41,151 nucleotides of DNA from Akkermansia muciniphila. Its GTDB lineage: Bacteria; Verrucomicrobiota; Verrucomicrobiia; Limisphaerales; BJHT01. This document shows positions 13,616-22,470 of the stretch, piece after piece (positions within the stretch are counted from its first letter, which is position 1; each line of letters starts with the position of its first letter). The position numbers and the translations under genes were made by a program. The notes under the pieces were generated by a model. That model was not told where the DNA came from. It made no database searches and worked only from the letters and a program-made list of their open reading frames with translations. The stretch is from contig CAMAUZ010000070.1 of assembly GCA_945861535.1 (NCBI GenBank), forward strand, positions 1 to 41,151, in the 5' to 3' direction.

Positions 13616-13806
13616 TGAAGCGAGAGGTTTATCGACTACGGAACCAAGTGTCGATTTTCATCCGCTGGGTTTGGATCGTCGCGGGCACACCTTCGGATCG
13701 CGGGTCCGTCCTCCAAATTACGGCTGGGGCATACATTCCACCCCCCGTCGTCACTAAAACGTGGCTTTACCCCATGCGCCCGGCCCGTGGAAAATGGGGC
13801 GCAACT

Positions 13807-14091
13807 ATGAACGCTCAACTGTTTCGCGACGGGGAATTCTTCGCCGAAGTTTTCATCTGCGGCATGCACCGCAACGGCGGCTGGGAGGTGATCGGCGGTG
13901 AATACGAGTGGGTTCCCAATGCGAGCGGCTCGTGGTTTCGCTTCACCATGCACGGGCGGGTCGAGCAGGTGACGGACTCCTACACATTGTACCTCGCCAG
14001 CGGCGAAGTCTTCACGTTGGGACCGATGAACATCGAATCCGGCGACCCCGAGCTGCCCTCGCTTCACGCGCCAGTCCACGCGCACGGCTGA
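13807..14091 (+). CDS. Hypothetical protein (94 aa)
   Basis: From ATG 13807 the protein reads 'MNAQLFRDGEFFAEVFICG' and later 'GGEYEWVPNASGSWFRFTMHGR' and 'YTLYLASGEVFTLG'. It is rich in aromatic residues and predicted beta strands, with no signal peptide or membrane segment. I recognise no family. The stretch 13616-13806 upstream shows no gene. The frame is open further upstream to 13324, but that part opposes the CHAD remnant. It converges with the pyruvate-kinase-like gene. Codon use looks normal for the region. Confidence 0.5.
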   Translation: MNAQLFRDGEFFAEVFICGMHRNGGWEVIGGEYEWVPNASGSWFRFTMHGRVEQVTDSYTLYLASGEVFTLGPMNIESGDPELPSLHAPVHAHG

Positions 14092-14149
14092 ACGGCACGC
14101 CTCGACTGGTCGTGGGTCGCCCCGTTCGCAGCCCGACGCAGGAGCAGTT

Positions 14150-15655
14150 TTACGGAAGCAGGTGCTGCCAGGAGCGAAGCCGGCGGAGTGTCGGCGTCTT
14201 CTTCCGTTGGTGTTCCGCCATCCGGGTGAGCAGCAGGTCCAGAATCTTCACCGCGTCGAGGATGTACGGCCCCTTGTTGAGCATCACGCACTCGGCCCGT
14301 TCGGACATGGCCGCATCGGTGATTTCCGCGCGCGAGGGCATGCCCTTCTTGGCCAGGCTTTCGAGCACCTGCGTGGCCCAGATCACCGGGACATGGGCCG
14401 CCTCGCACAGCCACAGGATTTCCTCCTGGATTTCGGCAATCCGCAGATAGCCGATCTCGACCGCCAGATAGCCGCGGGCGATCATCACGGCAAACGGGCC
14501 GCGACTGGCCGCGCGCACCATGATCTCCGGCAGGTTGCGCACCGCCCGGGCGGTCCCAATCTTGGCAATCACGCCGAGTTTCTCGCGACGTTTGAATGCG
14601 GCGCGGCGGGCATCCAGCTCGCCCAGCAGCAACCCCATGTCTTCGGGTTCCTGCACGAAGGAATAGCCCACCATGTCCGCGTGCTGGACGATGAAATCCA
14701 GGTCTTCCATATCCTTCGCCGTCAATGGCGCGATGCGCAGATCCGCACCGGGAAAATTCATCCCCATGTCCTCGCGGAACTTCTCCCCCTCGGGCCGCGC
14801 CTGCGTGACCGTCAGTTCCAGCCGCTTGGGTTTGACCTTGTCCACCCGAGTTCCGATCCGCCCTTCGTTAAACCAGATGCTGGCCCACGGCTTGAGTTGT
14901 TCGTAAATCTCCGGCAACGCGCACACGGCCTGGAAGGCGGCACCTTTGCCGAAATCCGCCGGCGTGCGCACGAGCATTACCGGATCGCCTACCTGGATGC
15001 GCCTCTTGGGATCCGGGGTGCGCACTTGATCCGTGCGGGCGCGCGGCCCGGTCAGGTCCATCAGCACCTTGCACTTTCGCCCGACCGACCGCTCCGCCCG
15101 GCGCACATTGCGGATCATCGCCAACCAGTCGTCCGCGCTGTCGTGCGCGCAGTTGACCCGCACGCAATCCGCACCAACCCGCAACAGCTTGCGCATCCAG
15201 CCCGCATCCCGTGCGGCCTCCGTCGGGAGAGTCACCAGAATCCGCACTCGCCGCTTCTCCGCCGTCGCGCCCAGCACTTCGGACGCCTGCCGCTTGATCA
15301 TGGCTTTGCCGCTGCCAAAGACGGCGCCGGGAGGATGGATCTGGGCCGGCTTTGATGCCGTGCCGGACAGGATGGCCAGCGTCGCCAGCACCGCGTCGAT
15401 GGTCGCCAAAACATGCGCCTCGCAACGTCCCAGCGACGAGACACCCAGCGGGACGAGCCGGGCTTGTAGTTCGCGCAGGTCCCGGTTCCGCAAAGCCAGA
15501 TAGGCGGCCAGATTCTCCGCCGACGTCTCGCAGGCCGTGCCGCGAATCTGCGAGCGCCATTTCGTGGTGAGCCGCTCCGCCTCGCCGGCCACCAATTTAC
15601 GCACGGCCGACAGCTCGCGGTAGAGCAAGCCGGCGTCTTGTCGCATATTCCTCAT
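14150..15655 (-). CDS. Pyruvate-kinase-like protein lacking catalytic metal ligands
   Basis: From ATG 15655 the protein is 501 aa. An N-terminal helical region of about 130 residues precedes a pyruvate kinase barrel: 'VRVNCAHDSADDW', 'KVLMDLTGPRARTD', 'IWFNEGRIGT', 'NFPGADLRIAPLTAKDMEDLDF'. It closes with 'VIWATQVLESLAKKGMPSRAEITDAAMSERAECVMLNKGPY'. It belongs to a bacterial subfamily that joins this barrel to an N-terminal extension and lacks the usual C-terminal regulatory domain. In active enzymes, K-I-E-N and R-G-D-L supply the acidic Mg2+ ligands; here they are K-I-G-T (G367) and R-G-Y-L (Y396), so catalysis is doubtful. Other barrel motifs are intact, which argues against simple decay. 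A start at 15646 is also possible. Confidence 0.8.
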   Translation of the reverse strand: MRNMRQDAGLLYRELSAVRKLVAGEAERLTTKWRSQIRGTACETSAENLAAYLALRNRDLRELQARLVPLGVSSLGRCEAHVLATIDAVLATLAILSGTASKPAQIHPPGAVFGSGKAMIKRQASEVLGATAEKRRVRILVTLPTEAARDAGWMRKLLRVGADCVRVNCAHDSADDWLAMIRNVRRAERSVGRKCKVLMDLTGPRARTDQVRTPDPKRRIQVGDPVMLVRTPADFGKGAAFQAVCALPEIYEQLKPWASIWFNEGRIGTRVDKVKPKRLELTVTQARPEGEKFREDMGMNFPGADLRIAPLTAKDMEDLDFIVQHADMVGYSFVQEPEDMGLLLGELDARRAAFKRREKLGVIAKIGTARAVRNLPEIMVRAASRGPFAVMIARGYLAVEIGYLRIAEIQEEILWLCEAAHVPVIWATQVLESLAKKGMPSRAEITDAAMSERAECVMLNKGPYILDAVKILDLLLTRMAEHQRKKTPTLRRLRSWQHLLP

Positions 15656-15873
15656 CGTCTCAGTTTTCGGAGGTTCCCCAGCGGTTTCAAAATCTCGTCG
15701 CCAATGATTCTGCAACCAACCTCTTCCCACCTGCGCTTGGGGAACCGGTTTTTCAATACCGGCTTCGGATCAGCGTGATGCCCGGTCGTAATCGTCGGGC
15801 AGGCCAGCCCGCTTTCCAAGCGCCGCTCAAACAAGCCTGGACTAGTCGCCGAGAAAGGCAGCTAGCAGCGACA

Positions 15874-16299
15874 TCACTGACCCGTAGCAACTGTGGCCGT
15901 CGCCAGCCCCACTTTCGTAATCTCCAATTGCTGAAGCAAATCCAGCACACTCACGACATATTGATAGTCCACGTCCTTGGCCCCGCGCACGGCGACGGTT
16001 AGTTCCTTGTCGGCGGCGCGCAGGTCGGTGAGGGACTGACGCAGTTGGGTGAAGGTCATCGCCTCGTCGTTGAGCCAAATGCTCCCGGTTTCGCTGACGA
16101 TGATGTTGGTGATCTTCGGCTTTTCGGTGGTGGGCGGTGGTTTGCCGCTGGGGAGGTTCATCTCGAGGTTGTTTACCAACTGCGGCGTGGTGATGATGAA
16201 GATGACCAGCAGTACGAAGGCCAAGTCGAGTAACGGCGTAATGTTCAACTCGTTCAGCGAACTGTGGTGGGACTGGGAGAATTTGCGGTGGGCGCTCAT
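15874..16299 (-). CDS. exbD: ExbD/TolR-family biopolymer transport protein (second copy)
   Basis: The 141-aa protein has a short cytoplasmic N-terminus ('HHSSLNELNITPLLDLAFV') running into one membrane helix at about residues 22-42, and a periplasmic domain. The conserved acidic residue in 'TPLLDLAF', needed for proton use, is present. ExbD works with ExbB to pass proton-motive force to TonB. The ATG overlaps the tonB stop by four bases (16296-16299), so the two are coupled. It is the last gene of the operon. It and the first ExbD differ throughout their periplasmic parts, so they are not a recent duplication. Confidence 0.92.
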   Translation of the reverse strand: MSAHRKFSQSHHSSLNELNITPLLDLAFVLLVIFIITTPQLVNNLEMNLPSGKPPPTTEKPKITNIIVSETGSIWLNDEAMTFTQLRQSLTDLRAADKELTVAVRGAKDVDYQYVVSVLDLLQQLEITKVGLATATVATGQ

Positions 16300-17054
16300 G
16301 GCTGGCCAAAGACATTGATCGGTTCGCTTTCCTGCTGGGTGTCAAAGCGGACAACGACCTTGGCGGGGAAGTTCTTCGGTGGTGGACGGCTGAAAGCAGG
16401 TGTCTCTTTCAAAGCGCGCTTCACGGAGTCATCCCAGCGCGGATGGCCGGAACCGCTGCGCCAGTTGGTGCCGGTGATCTTACCAGCGGGATCAATGTTG
16501 ACGTCCACCTCGGCGACGAAATTGGCGTCATCCAAGCCAGTGGGACGCGTCCATTTCGAGCGGAGCGCGTATTCCATGAAACCCTTGTAAATCATCACCG
16601 GGTCGCTGCTGCTCTGCACCGTCTTGGCGCTGTCATCCTTGAAATTGAAGGTGCCCACATCGACGGCGGGCGGTGCTACGACCGAAGGCGGCGGCGCGAC
16701 GGCGGTGACTTTCGGCGCGTCGATGACTTTGGGCGCGACCACCTTGGGGGCTTCGACGACCTTGGGCGGCGGAGTCGATTTGGGTTTCTCGGCAACCTTG
16801 GGCGGCTCGGGTTTTGGCTCCTCAGGCTTCTTCTCCTCAGGCTTCTTCTCCTCGGGCTTCTTCTCCTCGGGCTTCTTCTCGGGTGGTTTTTCCTTGGGCG
16901 CCATCTGGACCGCGATGGTCTTGAGCTTCTGGCCGAGCATGCCCTCGCGTGCGGCAAAGAAAAACAGGGCGGCGATAACCAGCGCGTGGAATACCGCCGA
17001 AAAGAGGAGATTGACCTTGGTCGAATTGCGTTTTTTCCTGGGCGGGGCGTGCAT
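16296..17054 (-). CDS. tonB: TonB-type energy transducer
   Basis: The 252-aa protein has a basic N-terminus, one membrane helix at about residues 15-34, then a long Pro/Glu/Lys spacer with tandem PEEKK units (about residues 55-80) and a Pro/Val-rich stretch. The C-terminal domain has 'FVAEVDVNIDPAGKITG...WDDSVKRAL' and 'VVVRFD', as in the TonB/TolA family. It would span the periplasm and contact an outer-membrane partner. The spacer is encoded by 15-bp tandem DNA repeats (about 16815-16885). It sits five bases after exbD and overlaps the next exbD. Its partner in this operon may be the TpsB-like barrel, or other receptors elsewhere. Confidence 0.88.
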   Translation of the reverse strand: MHAPPRKKRNSTKVNLLFSAVFHALVIAALFFFAAREGMLGQKLKTIAVQMAPKEKPPEKKPEEKKPEEKKPEEKKPEEPKPEPPKVAEKPKSTPPPKVVEAPKVVAPKVIDAPKVTAVAPPPSVVAPPAVDVGTFNFKDDSAKTVQSSSDPVMIYKGFMEYALRSKWTRPTGLDDANFVAEVDVNIDPAGKITGTNWRSGSGHPRWDDSVKRALKETPAFSRPPPKNFPAKVVVRFDTQQESEPINVFGQP

Positions 17055-17059
17055 GGCTT

Positions 17060-17491
17060 CTAATTCTTGCGGGCAGGGGGGGTCTTGAACACTTCGGTGG
17101 CGAGATCGACTTTCAAGACATTCGCCTGCTGCAGCGCGTCGAGCACGGCCACGATGCGGTGATACTTGGTCTTCGCATCGCCCCGCACGATCACGCTGAG
17201 ATCTGGGTCATCAGTACGGAGTTGCACCAGTTCCGTGAGCAAACCCTCGCTGTCCACTTCCTTCTTGTTAAGAAAGAGTTTGCCGCTCCCATCTACTGTC
17301 ACGTAGTTAGCCTTCCGCGGCGGATCCTTCTCGCGCTTGGAAGCCGTCGGGAGTTCCAAATCCAGATCGTTCACGATCGGGGTCGTGGTGATGATGAAAA
17401 TGACCAACAACACGAACGCAAGGTCGAGCAATGGAGTGATATTCAACTCCGCCAGCGCATGGTGATGTGATTTGGAAAACTTCTTCGCCAT
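17060..17491 (-). CDS. exbD: ExbD/TolR-family biopolymer transport protein (first copy)
   Basis: From ATG 17491 the protein is 143 aa, starting 'MAKKFSKSHHHALAELNITPLLDLAFVLLVIF', broken here only for reading: a cytoplasmic tail, then a membrane helix holding the essential Asp. A periplasmic domain with 'DLSVIVRGDAKTKYHRIVAVLD' follows. A GAGG Shine-Dalgarno site overlaps the exbB stop, 6-7 bases before the ATG, so translation is likely coupled. It forms the inner-membrane motor with the upstream ExbB. Confidence 0.92.
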   Translation of the reverse strand: MAKKFSKSHHHALAELNITPLLDLAFVLLVIFIITTTPIVNDLDLELPTASKREKDPPRKANYVTVDGSGKLFLNKKEVDSEGLLTELVQLRTDDPDLSVIVRGDAKTKYHRIVAVLDALQQANVLKVDLATEVFKTPPARKN

Positions 17492-17499
17492 GGCGACCC

Positions 17500-18306
17500 T
17501 CAATTGGCGATGGATTCCCCGCGCTGCAACGAAACAGTGTCCCCAATAATGCGAACGCGTAGGGGATCCATCACTTCGTTGGAAGAAGGGCGTATATCGA
17601 CATATGAATGCTCGATTAGAGCAGAAAACTCAGACAGGAATAAATCGAGGTCTTGGGTCATTCCACGGATCGTGGTAACCATGAAGTTGTAGGCGAACAT
17701 CGCCGGGATGGCAACGAGGAGTCCAATAACCGTGGCGATAAGCGCGCCAGCCACACCGGGTGCCATTGCAGTCAAGCTCGCCGAGTTGGCTCGTGCGACG
17801 CCCGCGAAAGTCTCCATTACTCCCCAAACTGTGCCGAGCAAGCCAATAAATGGTCCCCCCGCAACTGCCGTGGATAGAACTATCATGCCCTTTTCCAACG
17901 CCAGCGCCTCTGCCCCCACGGCACGTTCCAGAGCGACCCGGACCAATTCAAACAGAGTGGAACTGATGTGCTTCTGGCCATGGATCTCGACGGGGAAGTG
18001 CTTAAGGTAATACTCCAGCTCCCGGGCCCCTGCATCGTACACTTCAAACGCCGGTGCCCCATCAAACTCAAGGCCCTTGCGAGATAGCTCTAGCGGATCA
18101 CGAGTGGCCCGAAAGGCCGCGAAGAATTTTTTGGTGGTCCGCCCCGCGATCCAGATCTGCCTGATCTTGGTGATGATGACCGTCCAACTGAACAGCGACA
18201 GGGCCGCCAAGGTACAGATGGTGATCTTGCCCTCCATCGTGGATTTCTCGAAAGCGAACTGCAACGCGCCGGACGCAAACATGGGGCCGAGGATTAGTGT
18301 GTTCAT
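17500..18306 (-). CDS. exbB: ExbB/TolQ/MotA-family proton channel protein
   Basis: The 268-aa protein has three membrane segments, at about residues 26-48, 142-165 and 185-210. The second contains 'VAGGPFIGLLGTVWGVMETF' and the third 'MAPGVAGALIATVIGLLVAIPA', the signature stretches of the ExbB/TolQ family, with the conserved Gly, Thr and Ala/Pro residues. It conducts protons with ExbD to energise TonB. It begins 18 bases after the stop of the TpsA gene, which supports a single transcript from the secretion genes. The N-terminal hydrophobic 'LILGPMFASGALQFAFEKS' is slightly longer than usual. Confidence 0.93.
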   Translation of the reverse strand: MNTLILGPMFASGALQFAFEKSTMEGKITICTLAALSLFSWTVIITKIRQIWIAGRTTKKFFAAFRATRDPLELSRKGLEFDGAPAFEVYDAGARELEYYLKHFPVEIHGQKHISSTLFELVRVALERAVGAEALALEKGMIVLSTAVAGGPFIGLLGTVWGVMETFAGVARANSASLTAMAPGVAGALIATVIGLLVAIPAMFAYNFMVTTIRGMTQDLDLFLSEFSALIEHSYVDIRPSSNEVMDPLRVRIIGDTVSLQRGESIAN

Positions 18307-18324
18307 GGGAATAGGTTAACTGAA

Positions 18325-21300
18325 TTACTTGCCGGGTAAGATGACCGTGACGCGACCAGTGGTCCGCGTGAGGACGGGTTTGAGTTTGGCGCTTTTCTTC
18401 AGGTCGTCGCCGTCAGCCCCAGATTCTTGGGGGACCGGCTTCGTTGCTGCCGCCACCTTGGCCGGCTCGCTTTGAGCCGCCGCCGCCTGGCTGGTGCCCG
18501 CGGCGGCCGCGCCTTGGGTGAACCCCGTTTGGCCGGTGGTGGTAGTGCCGGCGGCCACATTCTGGCTCATCACATTGGCATCCACCACAGCTCCGGAGGC
18601 AGAGACCCCACCAACACCAATGAGTGTGCCCGAAACTCCGCCCCCGGCCGAAGCCTTGACGTCGCCGCCGCCCAACGCGGTGATGGTAACGTTCTGTCGC
18701 GAGGAGATATCAATGTTCTGCTGGGCGACCGCGACCCCCGAGATGCTGCCCGTCGCCTTGAGACTTACATTGACGCCGATGACTCCGGAGCCGGAGACGT
18801 TGATATTACCCCGTGAAGTAACGACTCCACCGACCTCTGATCCGGCCGTCAGAGACACCCGGCCGCCGGGAGTAGGATTATCGCTGAGGTTGACCTGGAC
18901 AACGCCACCGGCACCCGCCGAGATATTTCCGCGCGGTGTCTCGACGGTGATGTTACCCACGACCGTGTTGGGGGAATCCGGGAAAGTGGTCGCCAGGATG
19001 CCGCTTCCAGGGATCACCCGGCTGACCGACTCCACCACACCACTCACTGGATCGAAGCGGTATTGCGTCACGGTCTGCGTGTCCACCCGGCCGTCCCCGG
19101 CGTTCACATTGCCGTTCTCCGATCGGACGGTGATGTGACCCCCGTCGTATGAAGCAATGCGCGAGTCTTGGATGTTTATATCCCCGCCTGCGATGACCGA
19201 GAGATCACCCCTGCTCGTGGAGAAAATGCCGCGGCCGGGATCGCTCTTGAAGGTGATCGCCGCATCCGGCGAGCCGAGCTGGACAGTGCCGCCGATGCGC
19301 AGGTCCAAGTTCCCGCCCGCCTGGGAGAGAATGCGGGAGGCGAACATGTTGAGATTCCCGCTGACGTCCAGCCGTACGCTGGCCGCCGGGCCGAGCAGCG
19401 CCAGGGTCGGATTGTCAGCTGGGCCACGGGAGGCAATTCCCGGTGTGTCGCCCAAGTCCACATTGCGCGCGGAAATGGTCAATTTCCCCGGCCCGGAGAC
19501 GAGGTAGCCGGTGCCGCTCTGCAGGGGAACATCCTGACTGCGATCGTAGAGTGATCGGATGACCGCATCATCCACGAATCGGGCGGGAGTCAAAAGCGGT
19601 ACGCCATCCGCCAGCGGCCGGCCCTGTAGATCCACCGGCACCGGCTGCCCGAGACTGTCCACCAAGACCGGTTCACCGAAACTGTTCACGACCGGAACCT
19701 GGAGATGCTGAAGCCCCTGCAACTGATCGAAAGTCATGCGCCCCTGGAAAATCAAACGTCGGGTAAGTGGGTTGTAGAGAAACGGATTGCTGCCAAAGGC
19801 GGGGGCCGAGCGCCGGAGCGCACTAAAGTCCGGTAGCGTGCCTAAATTCTCGTAGAAGGTAAACGGTACCCGGTTATTGATGTCCCCGTCCACCGTGAGT
19901 CGGCTCCCATCGGCGGGACTGAGATTCTGCACCGACAACCCGGCGTTTAGCATGTTTCCATGAACGGTGACTTCCGCACGTTTCGGGGAGACCAAGGTGA
20001 GGTTGGCCATATCTCCACTGATGACCATCGCCGCCGGTCGGGAATCGTGGAGATGCACCGGCGTAAGGGCATGATCGCTCTCGCCGAAATCACTCGAGTC
20101 AGCAAAGCGGACCTTTTCACTGTCCGACAAGATCAGCTTAACAATATTGCCCTGCGCATTCACGCCCCGCAGCGCCCCACCATTTTCCGTCGTGACATTC
20201 AAGTCACCCGAAGGCGAGGGGAACAGGATGATGTCGTTGGCTATGTTGATTCCCCCGGCACCCGCATGGAGCGACAGGTTGGGCGGGTAGATGGGGGATG
20301 GAATCGTCAAGTCCGACGTGGACGGGCGATTGTTCCCGGACAGGTTGATGGCATTGGCCGCGCGCAGGGAGACGGCGGCGGCCGAATCGTAGTCGAAGCG
20401 GTGGTTAAATGCGCCTGCCTGACTGTTATAGATCGCGTTCGGGTTGCGGACCTCCTGCAGATTGATGTCACCCTCGGACATCACATCCCAGGCTCCTTTG
20501 ATCAGACTCAAGGCCAGCAGTCGTTGGGAGGTGCCCGCATTGCCACCGGCGCGAATGGTTCCCTGACCATTGGCCAGAACATAATGGCCGCTCACATTGC
20601 CGCCGGCCCGGATCGTCACATCACCGGGCGCCGGCCCGAATGCGCCGCTCCCGCCATCGCTCTCCCCGATATCGGGATTGTTGCTCGGCAGATAGCTGGT
20701 CACATTCCGCCCGGCCGTGAGGTTGACGTTGCCACCCGCGGCGGTACTGACACCGCCCAGATTGGCAGCGTCCACCCGATAGCCTGTCCTGGAGAATTGG
20801 AAGCCTCCTTTTCCCGAGCCGGTGTTCACATCTCCATTCGCTGCGAAGACATCGATATTACCACCCGCGACCGTCCGGGCGAAGCCGGCGTTCAAAGTCA
20901 CACTCTGCCCGGCGAACAGTGACACATCGCCGTTCTGTGTTTGCAGGGAACTGCTGCTGTTGAAATTGATGTTGCCCGTGCCGGGATTCACCGCGCCGAC
21001 CGGATTGGCGGCATCCGGGGTGGTGAAATTGGCGCCCGCGATCAGTGCGACGGACCAGTTTCTCCCGGCGGTGATGCTGCTGTTCAGATTGACATTCCGC
21101 CCGGCCTGCAAGAGCAGCGTGCTGGTCGGATCGACACTGTCCGGGAGATTCCACGCGGAACTTACCGTAATGTCCCGCAGCGCTTGCAAAGTGATATGGG
21201 CGAAACTGGCGAAGGCTGAGGGGCGGAAAGTCAGTGTGCCGGCGACCGGAGAATCGCCGGGATTCACCGTGCCGCCTCCCGGCGCCCCCGCGCCTGAGTT

Positions 21301-22377
21301 ACTGATCAATATGTCGAAGGGGTCGATAACCAGTTCACCACCCACGCCGCCGAAGTGTGAGCGTGACTCAATGTGCGAAGCAATCGCACTCATCTGCGGG
21401 GCGGAGAGGGCAACCCGGCCGCCGTTTCCCCCCGCCGCGCCTCCCGAGACATCAATTAAGGAACCGACGCTGTCGGTAAATCTGTTGGCCGACCTAATGC
21501 GGACCTCCCCCCCAGTCCCCGCCGCCTCACCGCCCGTCGCGCTTATGACTGAGCCGGGTTGCAAAGTGACGCTCTCCTCCGCGATGAGTTCGATTACCCC
21601 CCCGACGTTGCGCATGGTGTTGGCCTGCAGCAGCCCGCCTTGGTTGACCACTCGCGCATGGATAGCAATGGTGCCGGCATCGGCAATCAAGCGCCCCTGG
21701 TTGTCCACCGATCCCGCGGGCAGACTGACTTGGGCGCTCAACCCACGCCCGTCGGGTCGCTCACTGACCAATACGGATTTTCCAGCATAGAGGCCAATAT
21801 TGCCATCCGGGGCAGTGAGGACGCCATGGTTCTCCACCTTTTCGGCGATGAGATAGAGCGAGCCGCCGCTCTCGGCCTTCACCGTGCCGTAGTTGATGAT
21901 GCTCGCCAGGGGCGGGAGCCGGTTGAATTGCCAGGAACCTCCGCCGGCCATGTCCGGACTGATCGGCGCGGTCGTGACCACCAATCCCGCAGCGCGGACA
22001 AATGAGTCGGGACCGAAATAGAATCCGTATTGGTTGGCCAGCACCAGCACGCCGTTGGCCTCGACTTTCCCAAAAATCTGCGAGGGATTTAGATCATTGA
22101 TGCGGTTCCAAGCAATCGAGGTGGCCGAGGGCTGGAGGAACCGGGTCGTTTCGTTCACGCCCACATTGAAGCTGCGCCAGTCGAGAAACGCCCGGTCTCC
22201 CGTCTGCACCGTCAGGACGGGGCCGACGCTGGACAAGGTGGCGCTGCCGGAGCGAACCACCAAGCCTTGCGGATTGGCGTGGACCGACGGCAGATAGGGC
22301 GATGCCATCCCGAGCGCGATGGACAACATCGCCCGGGTGATCTGCGGACCATCAGTTTTTGCGCGAGTCAAAGGCAT
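18325..22377 (-). CDS. Two-partner-secretion exoprotein (TpsA, filamentous-haemagglutinin N-terminal domain)
   Basis: The 1350-aa protein has a signal peptide (about residues 14-38, 'AMLSIALGMASPYLPSVHA') and then a TPS domain: 'NPQGLVVRSGSA', 'FLDWRSFNVGVNETTRF', 'NRINDLNPSQIFGKVEANG' and 'VLANQYGFYFGPDSFV'. These are the recognition motifs for a TpsB transporter. The rest is a long beta-helix-like region of short 'GGNVN' and 'AGRNV' type repeats, with an Ala/Lys-rich C-terminus ending 'TGRVTVILPGK'. No peptidase, nuclease or toxin domain is seen, so it looks structural or adhesive. It lies 93 bases after the TpsB fusion gene and is transcribed with it. Confidence 0.9.
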   Translation of the reverse strand: MPLTRAKTDGPQITRAMLSIALGMASPYLPSVHANPQGLVVRSGSATLSSVGPVLTVQTGDRAFLDWRSFNVGVNETTRFLQPSATSIAWNRINDLNPSQIFGKVEANGVLVLANQYGFYFGPDSFVRAAGLVVTTAPISPDMAGGGSWQFNRLPPLASIINYGTVKAESGGSLYLIAEKVENHGVLTAPDGNIGLYAGKSVLVSERPDGRGLSAQVSLPAGSVDNQGRLIADAGTIAIHARVVNQGGLLQANTMRNVGGVIELIAEESVTLQPGSVISATGGEAAGTGGEVRIRSANRFTDSVGSLIDVSGGAAGGNGGRVALSAPQMSAIASHIESRSHFGGVGGELVIDPFDILISNSGAGAPGGGTVNPGDSPVAGTLTFRPSAFASFAHITLQALRDITVSSAWNLPDSVDPTSTLLLQAGRNVNLNSSITAGRNWSVALIAGANFTTPDAANPVGAVNPGTGNINFNSSSSLQTQNGDVSLFAGQSVTLNAGFARTVAGGNIDVFAANGDVNTGSGKGGFQFSRTGYRVDAANLGGVSTAAGGNVNLTAGRNVTSYLPSNNPDIGESDGGSGAFGPAPGDVTIRAGGNVSGHYVLANGQGTIRAGGNAGTSQRLLALSLIKGAWDVMSEGDINLQEVRNPNAIYNSQAGAFNHRFDYDSAAAVSLRAANAINLSGNNRPSTSDLTIPSPIYPPNLSLHAGAGGINIANDIILFPSPSGDLNVTTENGGALRGVNAQGNIVKLILSDSEKVRFADSSDFGESDHALTPVHLHDSRPAAMVISGDMANLTLVSPKRAEVTVHGNMLNAGLSVQNLSPADGSRLTVDGDINNRVPFTFYENLGTLPDFSALRRSAPAFGSNPFLYNPLTRRLIFQGRMTFDQLQGLQHLQVPVVNSFGEPVLVDSLGQPVPVDLQGRPLADGVPLLTPARFVDDAVIRSLYDRSQDVPLQSGTGYLVSGPGKLTISARNVDLGDTPGIASRGPADNPTLALLGPAASVRLDVSGNLNMFASRILSQAGGNLDLRIGGTVQLGSPDAAITFKSDPGRGIFSTSRGDLSVIAGGDINIQDSRIASYDGGHITVRSENGNVNAGDGRVDTQTVTQYRFDPVSGVVESVSRVIPGSGILATTFPDSPNTVVGNITVETPRGNISAGAGGVVQVNLSDNPTPGGRVSLTAGSEVGGVVTSRGNINVSGSGVIGVNVSLKATGSISGVAVAQQNIDISSRQNVTITALGGGDVKASAGGGVSGTLIGVGGVSASGAVVDANVMSQNVAAGTTTTGQTGFTQGAAAAGTSQAAAAQSEPAKVAAATKPVPQESGADGDDLKKSAKLKPVLTRTTGRVTVILPGK

Positions 22378-22470
22378 TGGCAGGGTGGTTTTACGCTGGC
22401 GGCACTAGATAATCCAAGGTGGGAAGTGTGACATTTGGGTGCATGAGTCCGATTAGTGCCACCTTGTGTC

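Noticed and set aside
14162-15355. Plus-strand open frame of about 397 codons
   Set aside because: It is antisense to the pyruvate-kinase-like gene and has low-complexity His/Arg-rich composition.
16815-16885. 15-bp tandem repeats as a regulatory or mobile repeat
   Set aside because: They encode the PEEKK spacer of TonB, which explains them fully.
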